A stretch of DNA of 64,000 nucleotides from Nocardia inohanensis NBRC 100128 (GTDB lineage Bacteria > Actinomycetota > Actinomycetes > Mycobacteriales > Mycobacteriaceae), in the NCBI RefSeq assembly GCF_001612945.1, contig NZ_BDBK01000008.1, positions 372,001-436,000 on the forward strand, in the 5' to 3' direction. The position numbers and the translations under genes were made by a program. The number at the start of each line of letters is the position of its first letter. Position 1 is the stretch's first letter. Shown piece after piece: positions 50,952 through 59,394 of this stretch. The notes beneath the pieces were generated by a model that was given only the letters and a program-made list of their open reading frames with translations, did no database searches and was not told the origin of the DNA.

Positions 50952-51518
50952 TTACAACTCCCGGATCACCCGCGCGGGATTGCCCGCCGCGAACACCCGC
51001 TCGGGCAGTGACCGCGTCACCACGCTGCCCGCGCCGACCACCGTGTTCGCTCCGATACTCACCCCCGGGCACACGATCACCCCGCCGCCGAGCCACACAT
51101 TGTCGCCGATCGTGATGGGCGCGGCCGTCTCCCACCGCTGCCGCCGCAGTTCGTGATCGGCCATCGGATGCAAGGCGGTGAGCAGTTGCGCGCGCGGCCC
51201 GATCGACACATCGTCGCCTATGGTCACCGGCGCGCAATCGAGCACGATGGCGTCGTAGTTGAGGAAACTGTTGCGCCCCAACCGGATCAGATACCCGTAA
51301 TCGCATTGGAAGCGCGGCATGATCCACGAGCCCTCCCCGATCTCGCCGAGCAATTTCTCCAGCACGCCCCGGCGCCGCGCCTCCTCCCCCGCCCCGGTGG
51401 CATTGAATTCGTCCAGCAACTCCTGACAGTGCCGGCGCTCGGCCAGCAGCTCGGGGTCGTTGTCGCGGTACAGCTCACCGCGCAGCATGCGGTCCTTGTG
51501 TTCACCCACCCGATCCAT
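50952..51518 (-). CDS. Maltose/galactoside O-acetyltransferase-like protein
   Basis: A 188-residue hexapeptide-repeat acetyltransferase (Maa/LacA/NodL type). The N-terminal maltose-acetyltransferase helix bundle is EHKDRMLRGELYRDNDPELLAERRHCQELLDEFNAT. The left-handed beta-helix follows, with VTIGDDVSIGPRAQLLTALHPMADHE containing the catalytic His, and ITIGDNVWLGGGVIVCPGVSIGANTVVGAGSVVTRSLPERVFAAGNPARVI. It transfers acetyl from acetyl-CoA to a sugar. It sits 24 bases upstream of nothing on its own strand except CocE after a 200-base gap, so it may be a single unit. Confidence 0.93.
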   Translation of the reverse strand: MDRVGEHKDRMLRGELYRDNDPELLAERRHCQELLDEFNATGAGEEARRRGVLEKLLGEIGEGSWIMPRFQCDYGYLIRLGRNSFLNYDAIVLDCAPVTIGDDVSIGPRAQLLTALHPMADHELRRQRWETAAPITIGDNVWLGGGVIVCPGVSIGANTVVGAGSVVTRSLPERVFAAGNPARVIREL

Positions 51519-51542
51519 CCTGGCCGACCGCGCCGGCCGCCG

Positions 51543-53489
51543 TCAGTTCCGGGCGGCGCGGCGGGAGAGGTTGAAGCTCTGCCAGGTGTCCTGGCCCAGC
51601 CGTTTGCGGATCGTCTCGGCGATATCGGTGCGCATCGGCTCCGGCAGCCGGTCCAGGGCGGGCAGCGCGTCCGCCGACAGCTGGCTCAGATAGAAGCCGT
51701 CGATGGTCTTGCCCGTCTCCCACCGGTCGATATTGCGATCGGCGATGAACCGCTCCGGATTCAGCGCCGCCAACCCCACCAGCATGCTCAGCGCCGTCCC
51801 CACCGCGGCCCGGCTCACCCAGCCGGGCCGCAATGCCACCAGCCCGGCCAGCACCAGCAGATACACCACCCCGATCCAGGTTTCGAACACGATCACCGTC
51901 AGCCGCGGGACGGTGAACCCGTACGCCTGCTGATAGGTCCACATGCGATGCGCCGCCGAGGCCACCATCACCAGCGACAGGGCGCTCACCACGCCGAGCA
52001 GGCTACGCAGCCACATCCGGTCGGCCACCGATTCCCTTGCCGCCCAGCGCGATACGGCCGCGATCACGATCAACGTCAGCACGGTCACCAGCGACAGCTG
52101 CCCGAACCCGCTGCGCGCGTACTCGGCATAGGTCAGCCCCGCCGTGCGCTGCACGTACCCGTCCCCGCCGAACAACACCACCACCTGCGTGGCCACGAAC
52201 ACCGCGAACACCACGCTCAACGCCCCCACCGGCAACACCCACTCCCAGCGTGACACCGTGCGCCCGCTGCCCTCGGGTCGTGCGGCCGGCGGCGGTCCCG
52301 CCAGCAGATACAACGCACCCGCCGCACCCAGCGCGCCGAGCACGAACACACACACCCAGCGCGCGACGGGCGCCGCGTCCCACTGCGGGATCAGCCCCGA
52401 CACCAACTCCGCGAACACCGCGTCCGCAGCCGCCAGCAACGGCACCACCACGATCAGCAACCCGGCCGTGGCCAGCACCGACCACCACATCCGGGCCGCC
52501 CCCTCCGCACTCACCTGCCCGCGCCGCCAGCGCACCCGGCCGATCCCGCGCGCCACCCACGGCAGCGCCAGCGACGCCGAAATCGGCACCGCCAGCACTT
52601 CGAACACGATCCCGTACACCGACCGCCGGCCCAGCACCGCCAGCGACCCCGCCGCCCCGGCCCCCAGTACACACACCAGGAAAAGCCAAGGCGCGTCGCG
52701 GAATACCCCCACCGCCAGCAACACCAGCGCCAGCCCCGTCCACCACACCCGGCCCCAGGCGATACTCCGGCCGGACGCCGCGACCCCCGTCTCGAGCGTT
52801 CCCACGGCACCGGCCTGAGCCACAACGGCATCGCCATCAGCCACAACGGCATCGCCATCGGCTCCGGCAGCACCGCGATCAGCTGCGGCAGCACCGCGAT
52901 CAGCTGCGGCAGCACCGTCGTCGGCTGCGGCGGCACCGTCGTCGGCTGCGGCGGCACCGTCGTCGGCTGCGGCGGGCACACTCGAATCCGGGCGCACACC
53001 ATCGGCGCTGCGCCGAGCCGCACGGTCCACCACGTACACCGCCGCGGCCGCCACCGATCCGGCCAGCAGCCAACCGATCCCCGGCCCCTGGAACGGCACG
53101 CACACCGCCGCCGCCACACCCGCCACCCCGATCGCGGGCAAGGTCCCGCGCGGCATGGGAATTCGCATCGAGCGCGGCACCACGCGCCCGGGCGCGGCAC
53201 TCGGCCAGGACAACGCCGCCACACCATGGGGGCCGGGCGCGGGCGGCAACTCCCCGCCCGCCACGTGCATACCCGTGTCGAAGGAGGAGGAGGTGGGCGG
53301 TACCGATGCGGACGATCCGGATTTCACCGATCGTGCGGCCTGCGACCCCACCGACTCGCCCGCGCCCACCGCCACCACGGGATTCGGCGCGGACGCGATG
53401 GATGTCTCCGGCGCGGCGGCGGGTTGCGGCGGCCCGTCGTCGTGCGGGGACGGGGTCGGATCGGCGACGGGCTCGGGGGTTTCGGGCAT
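51543..53489 (-). CDS. DUF4173 membrane protein with heptapeptide repeats
   Basis: A 648-residue protein. The N-terminal ~115 residues are disordered and Pro/Ser-rich, then come two hydrophobic segments, an eight-copy AAADDGA-like heptad repeat (~residues 173-228), and about ten membrane helices. The DUF4173 signature is near the end: RMWTYQQAYGFTVPRLTVIVFETWIGV followed by LAALNPERFIADRNIDRWETGKTIDGFYLSQLSADALPAL. Function unknown. The ATG at 53489 (MPETPEP) is chosen. It lies 75 bases after the histidine kinase gene, likely as third gene of a regulator-kinase-membrane protein operon. Confidence 0.88.
   Translation of the reverse strand: MPETPEPVADPTPSPHDDGPPQPAAAPETSIASAPNPVVAVGAGESVGSQAARSVKSGSSASVPPTSSSFDTGMHVAGGELPPAPGPHGVAALSWPSAAPGRVVPRSMRIPMPRGTLPAIGVAGVAAAVCVPFQGPGIGWLLAGSVAAAAVYVVDRAARRSADGVRPDSSVPAAADDGAAAADDGAAAADDGAAAADRGAAAADRGAAGADGDAVVADGDAVVAQAGAVGTLETGVAASGRSIAWGRVWWTGLALVLLAVGVFRDAPWLFLVCVLGAGAAGSLAVLGRRSVYGIVFEVLAVPISASLALPWVARGIGRVRWRRGQVSAEGAARMWWSVLATAGLLIVVVPLLAAADAVFAELVSGLIPQWDAAPVARWVCVFVLGALGAAGALYLLAGPPPAARPEGSGRTVSRWEWVLPVGALSVVFAVFVATQVVVLFGGDGYVQRTAGLTYAEYARSGFGQLSLVTVLTLIVIAAVSRWAARESVADRMWLRSLLGVVSALSLVMVASAAHRMWTYQQAYGFTVPRLTVIVFETWIGVVYLLVLAGLVALRPGWVSRAAVGTALSMLVGLAALNPERFIADRNIDRWETGKTIDGFYLSQLSADALPALDRLPEPMRTDIAETIRKRLGQDTWQSFNLSRRAARN
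52806..52973 (-). repeat. 21-bp tandem repeat, eight copies
   Basis: Eight in-frame 21-base units encode heptads drifting from AAADDGA (three copies) through AAADRGA (two) to AGADGDA, VVADGDA and VVAQAGA. Near-identical central copies point to recent slippage expansion. Confidence 0.92.
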
Positions 53490-53564
53490 CGGGTGTCCTT
53501 CGGTAGGTGTGCGGGAGCGGCCCGTGGGCACTCGGCGGACGGGAAGCGTTGGGCGAGAACGTGA

Positions 53565-54593
53565 TTACTGGGCCGGGAGGGTGAGGCGGATGCGCGAGCC
53601 CGGGTCGGCGACGGCGATGCTGCCGCCGTGTAGTTCGACGATCCAGCGGGCGATGGCCAGGCCCAGGCCGGTGCCGCCGTTGGTGTGACCGCCGCGGGTG
53701 AAGCGTTCGAAGACGCGGGCGCGTTCGGCCGCGGGGATGCCGGGGCCGTCGTCCTGGACCTCGATGACGGTGCCGGTGCGGGCCGAGTGGGCGTGGATGC
53801 GGACTTCGCCGTGCGCGGGGCCGTGGCGGGTGGCGTTATCGAGCAGGTTGAGCAGCACCTGGTGCAGGCGAGCGCGGTCGGCGTGCACGAGCAGGCCCGG
53901 GTCGTCGAGATGAACCGAGAAACGGACCGCGCGATCCACCGCGGCGGCCATCACCTCGGCTTCGGCGACAACCTCTTTCAGCAGCGGTTGCAGCGGGAGC
54001 GGTTCACGATCGAGGTGGACGGCCCCGGCTTCGATACTGGAGAGCGCGAGCAATTCGGTGACCAGCAGGCTGAGCCGTTCGGTCTGCGCGAGAGCGGTGC
54101 GCAGGGTGGCCGGGTCGGGTTCGGCGACACCGTCGACCAGGTTCTCGAGCACCGCACCCAAAGCGGTGATGGGAGTGCGCAGTTCGTGCGAGACGTTGGC
54201 GATGAATTCGCGGCGCTGCTGCTCGGCGGCGGCCAGATCGGCGGCCATCTGGTTGAACGCTTCGGCGAGCTGGCCGACCTCGTCCTGGGAGGTGGCGCGC
54301 ACCCGGCGTGAATAGTCGCCCTGCGCCATCTGTTTGGCGGCGGCGGTCATCTCCCGCAGCGGGCGGGTCATACCGTGGGCCAGCAGTTGCGAAGTCGCCA
54401 GCGCCAGCAGCATGGCGGCGAAGGTGGTCTTCGGCGGCAGCCAGCCGATACGCAGGGCGAAGAAACCGAACGCGACCGCGCCCGCGCCGACCATCAGGAT
54501 GGCCAGCTTCACCTTGATCGAACGCACCCGATCCAGCGGCCGCGGCAACCAGCTGCGAATCCAGTCGGCCACCGCCCGCGCCAGCGCCCTCAC
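53565..54593 (-). CDS. Sensor histidine kinase (HisKA type)
   Basis: A 342-residue kinase. Two membrane helices (VKLAILMVGAGAVAFGFFAL and TTFAAMLLALATSQLLA) are separated by only a few residues, so there is almost no extracellular sensor. Then HAMP (MTRPLREMTAAAKQMAQGDYSRRV), H-box REFIANVSHELRTPITALGAVLENL, N-box HQVLLNLLDNATRHG, and G-boxes EVQDDGPGIPAAE and NGGTGLGLAIARWI. It probably senses inside or within the membrane. GTG 54593 is chosen because it overlaps the regulator stop (GTGA); longer frames are shadows. Confidence 0.93.
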   Translation of the reverse strand: MRALARAVADWIRSWLPRPLDRVRSIKVKLAILMVGAGAVAFGFFALRIGWLPPKTTFAAMLLALATSQLLAHGMTRPLREMTAAAKQMAQGDYSRRVRATSQDEVGQLAEAFNQMAADLAAAEQQRREFIANVSHELRTPITALGAVLENLVDGVAEPDPATLRTALAQTERLSLLVTELLALSSIEAGAVHLDREPLPLQPLLKEVVAEAEVMAAAVDRAVRFSVHLDDPGLLVHADRARLHQVLLNLLDNATRHGPAHGEVRIHAHSARTGTVIEVQDDGPGIPAAERARVFERFTRGGHTNGGTGLGLAIARWIVELHGGSIAVADPGSRIRLTLPAQ

Positions 54594-55276
54594 CGCGCCT
54601 CCAACGCGTAACCGACACCGTGCACGGTCCGGATCAGGTCGGAACCGAGCTTGCGGCGCAACGCCTTGATATGACTGTCCACCGCGCGCGTGCCCGACGC
54701 ATCGGCCCACCCCCACACCTCGCTCAGCAGCCGCTCCCGCGCCAGCACCGTGCGCGGCCGCCGCGCCAGCTGCACCAGCAGCTCGAATTCCAAAGGCGTC
54801 AGCTGGGTTTCGGTCTCGGCCCGCCACACCCGGCGTTGATCCAGATCGATGCGCAGATCCCCGGCCACGATGGTCGCGGCGGGCGCGGCGCCGCGCTCCA
54901 CCCGGCGCAGCAGCGCGTGGATGCGCGCGGTCAGCACCCGCAGCGAGAACGGTTTCGTCAGATAGTCGTCCGCGCCGACACCCAGCCCGACCAGCACATC
55001 GGTCTCATCGGTGCGCGCGGTCAGCATCAGCACCGGCACCGGACGCCGCGACTGGATGCGCCGGCACACCTCGAGCCCGTCGAACCCGGGCAGCATCACA
55101 TCCAGCACCACCAGATCCGGGTCCAGGCGTTCGGCCGCCGCCACCCCGGCCGGCCCGTCGTGCGCCAGCTCCACGGTGAAACCCTCCGCACGCAACCGGG
55201 CCGCGATCGACTCGGCAATGGTCGGCTCGTCCTCCACCACCAGAATGCGCCGACCGCCGCGCTGACTCAGTTCCAT
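54590..55276 (-). CDS. OmpR/PhoB-family response regulator
   Basis: A 228-residue regulator. The receiver has VVEDEPTIAESIAARL, the phosphoacceptor Asp in DLVVLDVMLPGFDGLEVC and the switch Lys in DDYLTKPFSLRVLTARI. The winged HTH follows (VWRAETETQLTPLEFELLVQLARRPRTVLARERLLSEVWGW...VDSHIKALRRKLG) and ends in VHGVGYALEAR. It is first in the operon with the kinase and the DUF4173 protein. Targets are unknown. Confidence 0.95.
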   Translation of the reverse strand: MELSQRGGRRILVVEDEPTIAESIAARLRAEGFTVELAHDGPAGVAAAERLDPDLVVLDVMLPGFDGLEVCRRIQSRRPVPVLMLTARTDETDVLVGLGVGADDYLTKPFSLRVLTARIHALLRRVERGAAPAATIVAGDLRIDLDQRRVWRAETETQLTPLEFELLVQLARRPRTVLARERLLSEVWGWADASGTRAVDSHIKALRRKLGSDLIRTVHGVGYALEAR

Positions 55277-55389
55277 GGGAAGGACCCTATGCAGTCGGCG
55301 TGGAGATGGTTCGCGCCGCGTGTGAAGATCCTGTGGAGACGCCGCTCACGGCCCCTGCACGCGGGGTGTAGGGACCGCCGCCGTAGCAT

Positions 55390-55950
55390 GTGCGGGTGCG
55401 CTCACCGACGGATCACACCGCGCGCCTGCGCGGCGCTGCCGTCGGGGCCGCGTCCGGGGCCGTCGCCATTCTCGCGCACGCGCTCGGCGGCGGGACCGCT
55501 TTTCCCGACAGCGCCGCACTCACTCTGCTGTTCACCGCTTGCGTCCTGATCGGCGTCGTGGTGGCATCGCTGCGGCCGCGCCACGGCCTGCTGTCGCTGA
55601 TGGGCATGCTCGCGGCCGGGCAGACCATCGGCCACACCGCCTTGACCATGTCGCCGGGGCACCATCACCACCACGGCCTGACGCCGGTGATGCTCGCCGC
55701 GCACCTGCTGGCAATCCCGCTCGGCGCGTTCGTGATTCGGGCCGCCGAAGCGGGTCTGCGCCGCGCCCTGACCAGCGTGCGCCGCTTCATCCTGCACCTG
55801 TTCCGGGCCCCGCAGCCCCCGGTGCGGCATGCGCGCCGGATCCGCAGCGACGATCGTGCCCGCGCCCAGCAGCTGCTGGTCACCCCGGGCATCGCGCGCC
55901 GCGGGCCACCCCGCCCGCCGCATTCCCGCACTCACCTCATTCCAGCCTGA
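55390..55950 (+). CDS. Small membrane protein with His-rich loop
   Basis: A 186-residue protein with about four membrane helices in residues 10-130, then a basic, Arg/Pro-rich cytoplasmic tail. Between helices three and four lies GHTALTMSPGHHHHHGLTPVMLAAH, five consecutive His plus Met and flanking His, well suited to bind copper or nickel. The start is GTG 55390 or GTG 55396. It precedes the PCu(A)C and Dyp peroxidase genes by 411 bases, with repeats in between. A metal-related function is inference from this loop and context. Confidence 0.72.
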   Translation: MRVRSPTDHTARLRGAAVGAASGAVAILAHALGGGTAFPDSAALTLLFTACVLIGVVVASLRPRHGLLSLMGMLAAGQTIGHTALTMSPGHHHHHGLTPVMLAAHLLAIPLGAFVIRAAEAGLRRALTSVRRFILHLFRAPQPPVRHARRIRSDDRARAQQLLVTPGIARRGPPRPPHSRTHLIPA

Positions 55951-56178
55951 CCTGCCTCGCGATTGCGGCACGCCGCCGATCGATCCGCTGTCCGCCGGAC
56001 CGATCACCATCCGTGACCACGTGATTCGGTGACGCCATCGCTGCACGCCGCAGCGGCAGCACCGCACGCCCGGCCGGACGCGGTCCGCACAGCGGCGCGA
56101 CGCTCACCGCACGACGCCCGGTACGCCACCACGCCTGATGGCCGATGTGGCCCGGACCGACGCACCGCACGACCGGTG

Positions 56179-56319
56179 TAGTTCGGCTCGCACGGCAGCC
56201 CCGGTTCGACCGACGTAGTACGACTCGCACCGCGGCTCTCGTTCGACCGGCGCAGCACGACTCGCACGGCGGCTCCGGTTCGACCGGCGCAGCACGGCGC
56301 GCACGGCGGCCCTGGCTGG
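56179..56319. repeat. 37-bp tandem repeat upstream of the PCu(A)C gene
   Basis: The 411-base gap 55951-56361 holds almost four 37-base units starting at 56179, 56216, 56253 and 56290 (the last partial), with core CTCGCACGGCGGCTCCGGTT. The unit length is not a multiple of three, so the array is non-coding. No other gene or RNA was recognised in this gap. Confidence 0.85.
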
Positions 56320-56361
56320 AGAGGTGATTTCCCTGTCTCCCTGACGAATCGGAGTTCCGTC

Positions 56362-56934
56362 ATGTCCCAGTTCCCCCACTGCCACAGCTTCCGCCTGCGC
56401 ACCGGCGGATTCGCCCGCCGGCTCGGCGTGGCCGCCGCGGTCACCACGCTCGCACTGCTGCCAACGGCCTGTTCTTCCGGCGATACGGCCTCGCAGGCCG
56501 ATGCCAAGGCCGCCGACTCGGTGACCATGAGCGATCAATGGATCAAGGCGGCCGACAGCGGTATGTCGGCCGCGTTCGGTCAGCTCGCCAACAACAGCGA
56601 CCGGCCGGTCCAGCTGGTGGCGGCATCGAGTCCGGCGTCGGCGCGGGTGGAGATCCACGAGGTGGTGGCCGACGCTCCCGGTGGCGACAAGACCATGCGG
56701 CCCAAGGAAGGCGGGCTCACCATTCCCGCGCACGGCACCGCCACCTTGAAGCCGGGCGCGGAGCATCTGATGTTCATGGAATTGACGGGCCCGCTGCGCA
56801 CCGGCGCGGAAACACCCATCACGCTGACCTTCTCCGACGGCTCCACCACGACCGTCACCGCCCAGGTGCGCGACTTCGCCGGCGGTAAGGAGAATTACGC
56901 GCCCACCACCGCGAATCCCGCGCACGGTGGCTGA
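56362..56934 (+). CDS. PCu(A)C copper chaperone lipoprotein
   Basis: A 190-residue exported copper chaperone. The N-terminus has a basic start and hydrophobic core to lipobox LLPTAC (Cys 37). The PCu(A)C domain (~residues 50-170) has the Cu(I) ligand pattern: EIHEVVAD, KTMRP, and PGAEHLMFMEL (H-x-M). Relatives deliver copper to cytochrome oxidase or scavenge it outside the membrane. The ATG at 56362 is taken. It overlaps the Dyp peroxidase gene by 8 bases, and a His-rich membrane protein lies upstream, so a small copper/heme export locus is likely. Confidence 0.92.
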   Translation: MSQFPHCHSFRLRTGGFARRLGVAAAVTTLALLPTACSSGDTASQADAKAADSVTMSDQWIKAADSGMSAAFGQLANNSDRPVQLVAASSPASARVEIHEVVADAPGGDKTMRPKEGGLTIPAHGTATLKPGAEHLMFMELTGPLRTGAETPITLTFSDGSTTTVTAQVRDFAGGKENYAPTTANPAHGG

Positions 56935-58144
56935 GCCGGCCGGCACGCGCACCCAGCGGGTTTCGCGGCGGCGACTACTCGGCGGCGGGGTGGCCGCCGC
57001 CGGGGTCGCCGGGGCCGCCGGAATCGGCTGGGGCGCGGCCACTCTCCCCCATCGCGAGCACGATCGGGATGCCGGTCTGGACACCGTGCCGTTCTACGGG
57101 CCGCACCAGGCGGGCATCGACACCGACCCCGCCGGATATGTGGCCTACGCCGGATTCGATCTCGTCCCGGGGACCGGCCGCGAGGACATCATCGGGCTGC
57201 TGAAGATCTGGACCGATGACGCCGCCCGCCTCACCCAGGGCCGTCCCGCACTCGCCGACACCGAACCCGAACTGGCGCAACGGCCCGCCGGGCTCACGGT
57301 GACCGCCGGATTCGGGCCGGGCCTGTTCACCGCGGCCGGACTCGAGCACCAACGCCCGCACTGGCTGAAACCATTGCCCGCGTTCGAGATCGACAAGCTG
57401 GATCCGGCCTACACCGGCGCGGATGTCATGTTGCAGATCTGCTCCGACGAAGCCACCACGGTCTCGCATGCGGTGCGCGTGCTGTCCAAACACGTGAAAT
57501 CGCTGGTCGCGGTCCGGTGGGTGCAGCGCGGATTCCGCAACGCGCCCAAAGGACAGACCATGCGCAACCTCATGGGGCAGGTCGACGGCACCGTCAATAT
57601 CGCCGCGGGCACACCGGATTTCGATCGCCTGGTGTGGTGCGACGACAGCGCCCGGCCCTGGCTGGCCGGCGGCACCTCGATGGTGTTGCGGCGCATCGCC
57701 ATGAACCTGGACAGCTGGGACGAGCTCGACGCCGACGGGCGCGCCATCACCCTGGGCCGCACCGACTCCAACGGCGCACCCCTGGGCGGCAGGCACGAAT
57801 TCGACGATCCGGATTTCACCGCCGTCGACCAGTACGGCATCCCGGTCATCCCGCCGTCCTCGCATATCGCCCGCGCGCACCATCAGCACGACGGTGAACG
57901 CTTCCTGCGGCGCGGCTACAACTACGACGACGCACCCGCCCCCGGGCAGGTGTCGAACTCGGGGCTGCTGTTCGTCTCCTGCCAGCGCGATATCGACGCC
58001 CAGTTCCTGCCCGTGCAGCAGCGGCTGGCCGAATTCGACGCGCTCAACCAGTGGACGACACCGGTCGGTTCGGCCGTCTTCGCGATTCCGCCCGGCGTGC
58101 CCGCGCCGGGCGGATACCTGGGACAGCAGCTGTTCGACAGCTGA
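56927..58144 (+). CDS. Dyp-type peroxidase, Tat-exported
   Basis: A 405-residue heme peroxidase of the DyP/EfeB type. The Tat signal is RVSRRRLLGGGVAAAGVAGAAGIGWG. The family motif GQVDGTVN contains the catalytic Asp (GxxDG), the proximal heme His is in SSHIARAHH, and the distal Arg probably lies in RRGYNYDD or nearby. DyP enzymes oxidise dyes and phenolics with H2O2; EfeB also takes part in iron or heme handling. GTG start inside the PCu(A)C gene. No EfeU/EfeO genes are nearby, so copper pairing replaces the usual iron context. Confidence 0.92.
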   Translation: MAEPAGTRTQRVSRRRLLGGGVAAAGVAGAAGIGWGAATLPHREHDRDAGLDTVPFYGPHQAGIDTDPAGYVAYAGFDLVPGTGREDIIGLLKIWTDDAARLTQGRPALADTEPELAQRPAGLTVTAGFGPGLFTAAGLEHQRPHWLKPLPAFEIDKLDPAYTGADVMLQICSDEATTVSHAVRVLSKHVKSLVAVRWVQRGFRNAPKGQTMRNLMGQVDGTVNIAAGTPDFDRLVWCDDSARPWLAGGTSMVLRRIAMNLDSWDELDADGRAITLGRTDSNGAPLGGRHEFDDPDFTAVDQYGIPVIPPSSHIARAHHQHDGERFLRRGYNYDDAPAPGQVSNSGLLFVSCQRDIDAQFLPVQQRLAEFDALNQWTTPVGSAVFAIPPGVPAPGGYLGQQLFDS

Positions 58145-58232
58145 GGGCGCGCCCGGCCGGACCGCGGATACAGAGGCGGTCCGGCCGCGGCACGTCATCG
58201 GTCAGCGGGCGGCCGCCGATAAGGTTGCCCGC

Positions 58233-58568
58233 ATGACCGTGCTGCGATCCATTCCGCTGTTCGCGCTCGCCGCCGTCGCCGAGATCGGCGGGGCGTGGCT
58301 GATCTGGCAGGGCGTGCGCGAGCATCGCGGCTGGGCGTGGATGGGGGCGGGCGTGATCGCGCTCGGGCTCTACGGATTCGTGGCCACCTTGCAGCCCGAC
58401 GCGAACTTCGGGCGCATCCTCGCCGCCTACGGTGGCGTGTTCGTGGCGGGCTCGCTGCTGTGGGGTATGGCCCTGGACGGTTTCCGGCCCGACCGCTGGG
58501 ATGTGATCGGCGCGCTGGTCTGCCTGGCCGGTGTCGCGCTCATCATGTACGCGCCTCGTTCTACGTGA
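58233..58568 (+). CDS. YnfA family membrane protein
   Basis: A 111-residue UPF0060/YnfA protein with four membrane helices: SIPLFALAAVAEIGGAWLIWQ in TM1, GAGVIALGLYGFVATLQPDANFGRILAAYGG in TM2-3 with the family motif LQP, and GFRPDRWDVIGALVCLAGVALIMYAP in TM4. The fold resembles SMR transporters; function is unsettled, with drug efflux suggested in some species. ATG at 58233 without a strong ribosome binding site. It converges with the TetR gene. Confidence 0.93.
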   Translation: MTVLRSIPLFALAAVAEIGGAWLIWQGVREHRGWAWMGAGVIALGLYGFVATLQPDANFGRILAAYGGVFVAGSLLWGMALDGFRPDRWDVIGALVCLAGVALIMYAPRST

Positions 58569-58664
58569 AACCAACTGTGGGCGAACTGCATTCGCGCATC
58601 GGATGCAATTCGGACCACCGGCGGCGAAATTGCACGCAATGCAAACCCGCAGTGCGCCGGTCGA

Positions 58665-59288
58665 TTACGTGCCCAATAGCGCGTCGATGATCCCGCGCGC
58701 GGTGGGGATCGCGCTCTGGTCACCCATCTGCGAGGCGGTATTCGCCGCCGAAACCAGGGCATCGAGCTGGAAGGCCAGCGCGTGCGGCTGCTGCCCGGGC
58801 AGCAGGCCCTGATCCTGGGCGCGGCGGATCTCCTTCTCCAGCACCGCCAGCCAGTCCCGGTGGTCGGCGGCCAGCGCATCACGCACCGGGCCGGGCCGGC
58901 TGTCGAACTCGGCCATGCCCGCCACCCGGAAGCAACCGCCCGGCATGACCGGTTCGCCGATATAGGCGAACCAGTGCTCCATATACGCCCGTAGCCGCTC
59001 GATGCCCCGTGGCCTCGAGACCGCCGGCCGCCACACCGTATCGATGAACACCTCGCGCGCCGATTCGACCGCGGCCAATTGCAGGTTCTCCTTGGACCCG
59101 AACAGCGTCGCCACTCCGCTCTTGCTCACCCCGAGATCCCCGGCCAGGCGTCCGAGGCTGAGCCCGTTGAGCCCTTCGACGGAGGCGACCTCGGCCGCCC
59201 GGCGCGCGATGGTGGCGCGGGCACGCGCGCCCTTCAGCAATCGCTGATCGGAAATCTGCTGGTCGGAGCTTTGAATCGGATCGGCCAC
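58665..59288 (-). CDS. TetR family repressor of the adjacent MFS exporter
   Basis: A 207-residue TetR regulator: HTH in ATIARRAAEVASVEGLNGLSLGRLAGDLGVSKSGVATLFGSKENLQLAAVESA, then a helical ligand domain with GCFRVAGMAEFDSRPGPVRDALAADH. GTG start at 59288 after GATGGTGGG. It is divergent from the MFS gene, and the 106-base gap carries two 18-bp palindromes, the standard layout for a drug-responsive repressor controlling itself and the exporter. Confidence 0.93.
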   Translation of the reverse strand: MADPIQSSDQQISDQRLLKGARARATIARRAAEVASVEGLNGLSLGRLAGDLGVSKSGVATLFGSKENLQLAAVESAREVFIDTVWRPAVSRPRGIERLRAYMEHWFAYIGEPVMPGGCFRVAGMAEFDSRPGPVRDALAADHRDWLAVLEKEIRRAQDQGLLPGQQPHALAFQLDALVSAANTASQMGDQSAIPTARGIIDALLGT

Positions 59289-59318
59289 CCCACCATCATG
59301 GCACCGCGGTCTTGCAAA

Positions 59319-59336
59319 TACGAACGATCGGTCGTA
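59319..59336. promoter_or_regulatory. TetR operator 1
   Basis: TACGAACGATCGGTCGTA, an 18-bp palindrome with one mismatch, 31 bases from the TetR start. Paired with operator 2; centres are 29 bases apart. Confidence 0.88.
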
Positions 59337-59347
59337 CTTTTCAACAA

Positions 59348-59365
59348 TACGAACGATCGTTCGTA
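59348..59365. promoter_or_regulatory. TetR operator 2
   Basis: TACGAACGATCGTTCGTA, a perfect 18-bp palindrome, 30 bases before the MFS start codon. It likely overlaps the MFS promoter. Confidence 0.9.
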
Positions 59366-59394
59366 CACTTCCGCTTCGTCTCGAAAGTTCGTCC

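Noticed and set aside
52806..52973. Tandem repeat considered as a CRISPR-like array
   Set aside because: Units are contiguous, 21 bases, in frame and coding; there are no spacers.
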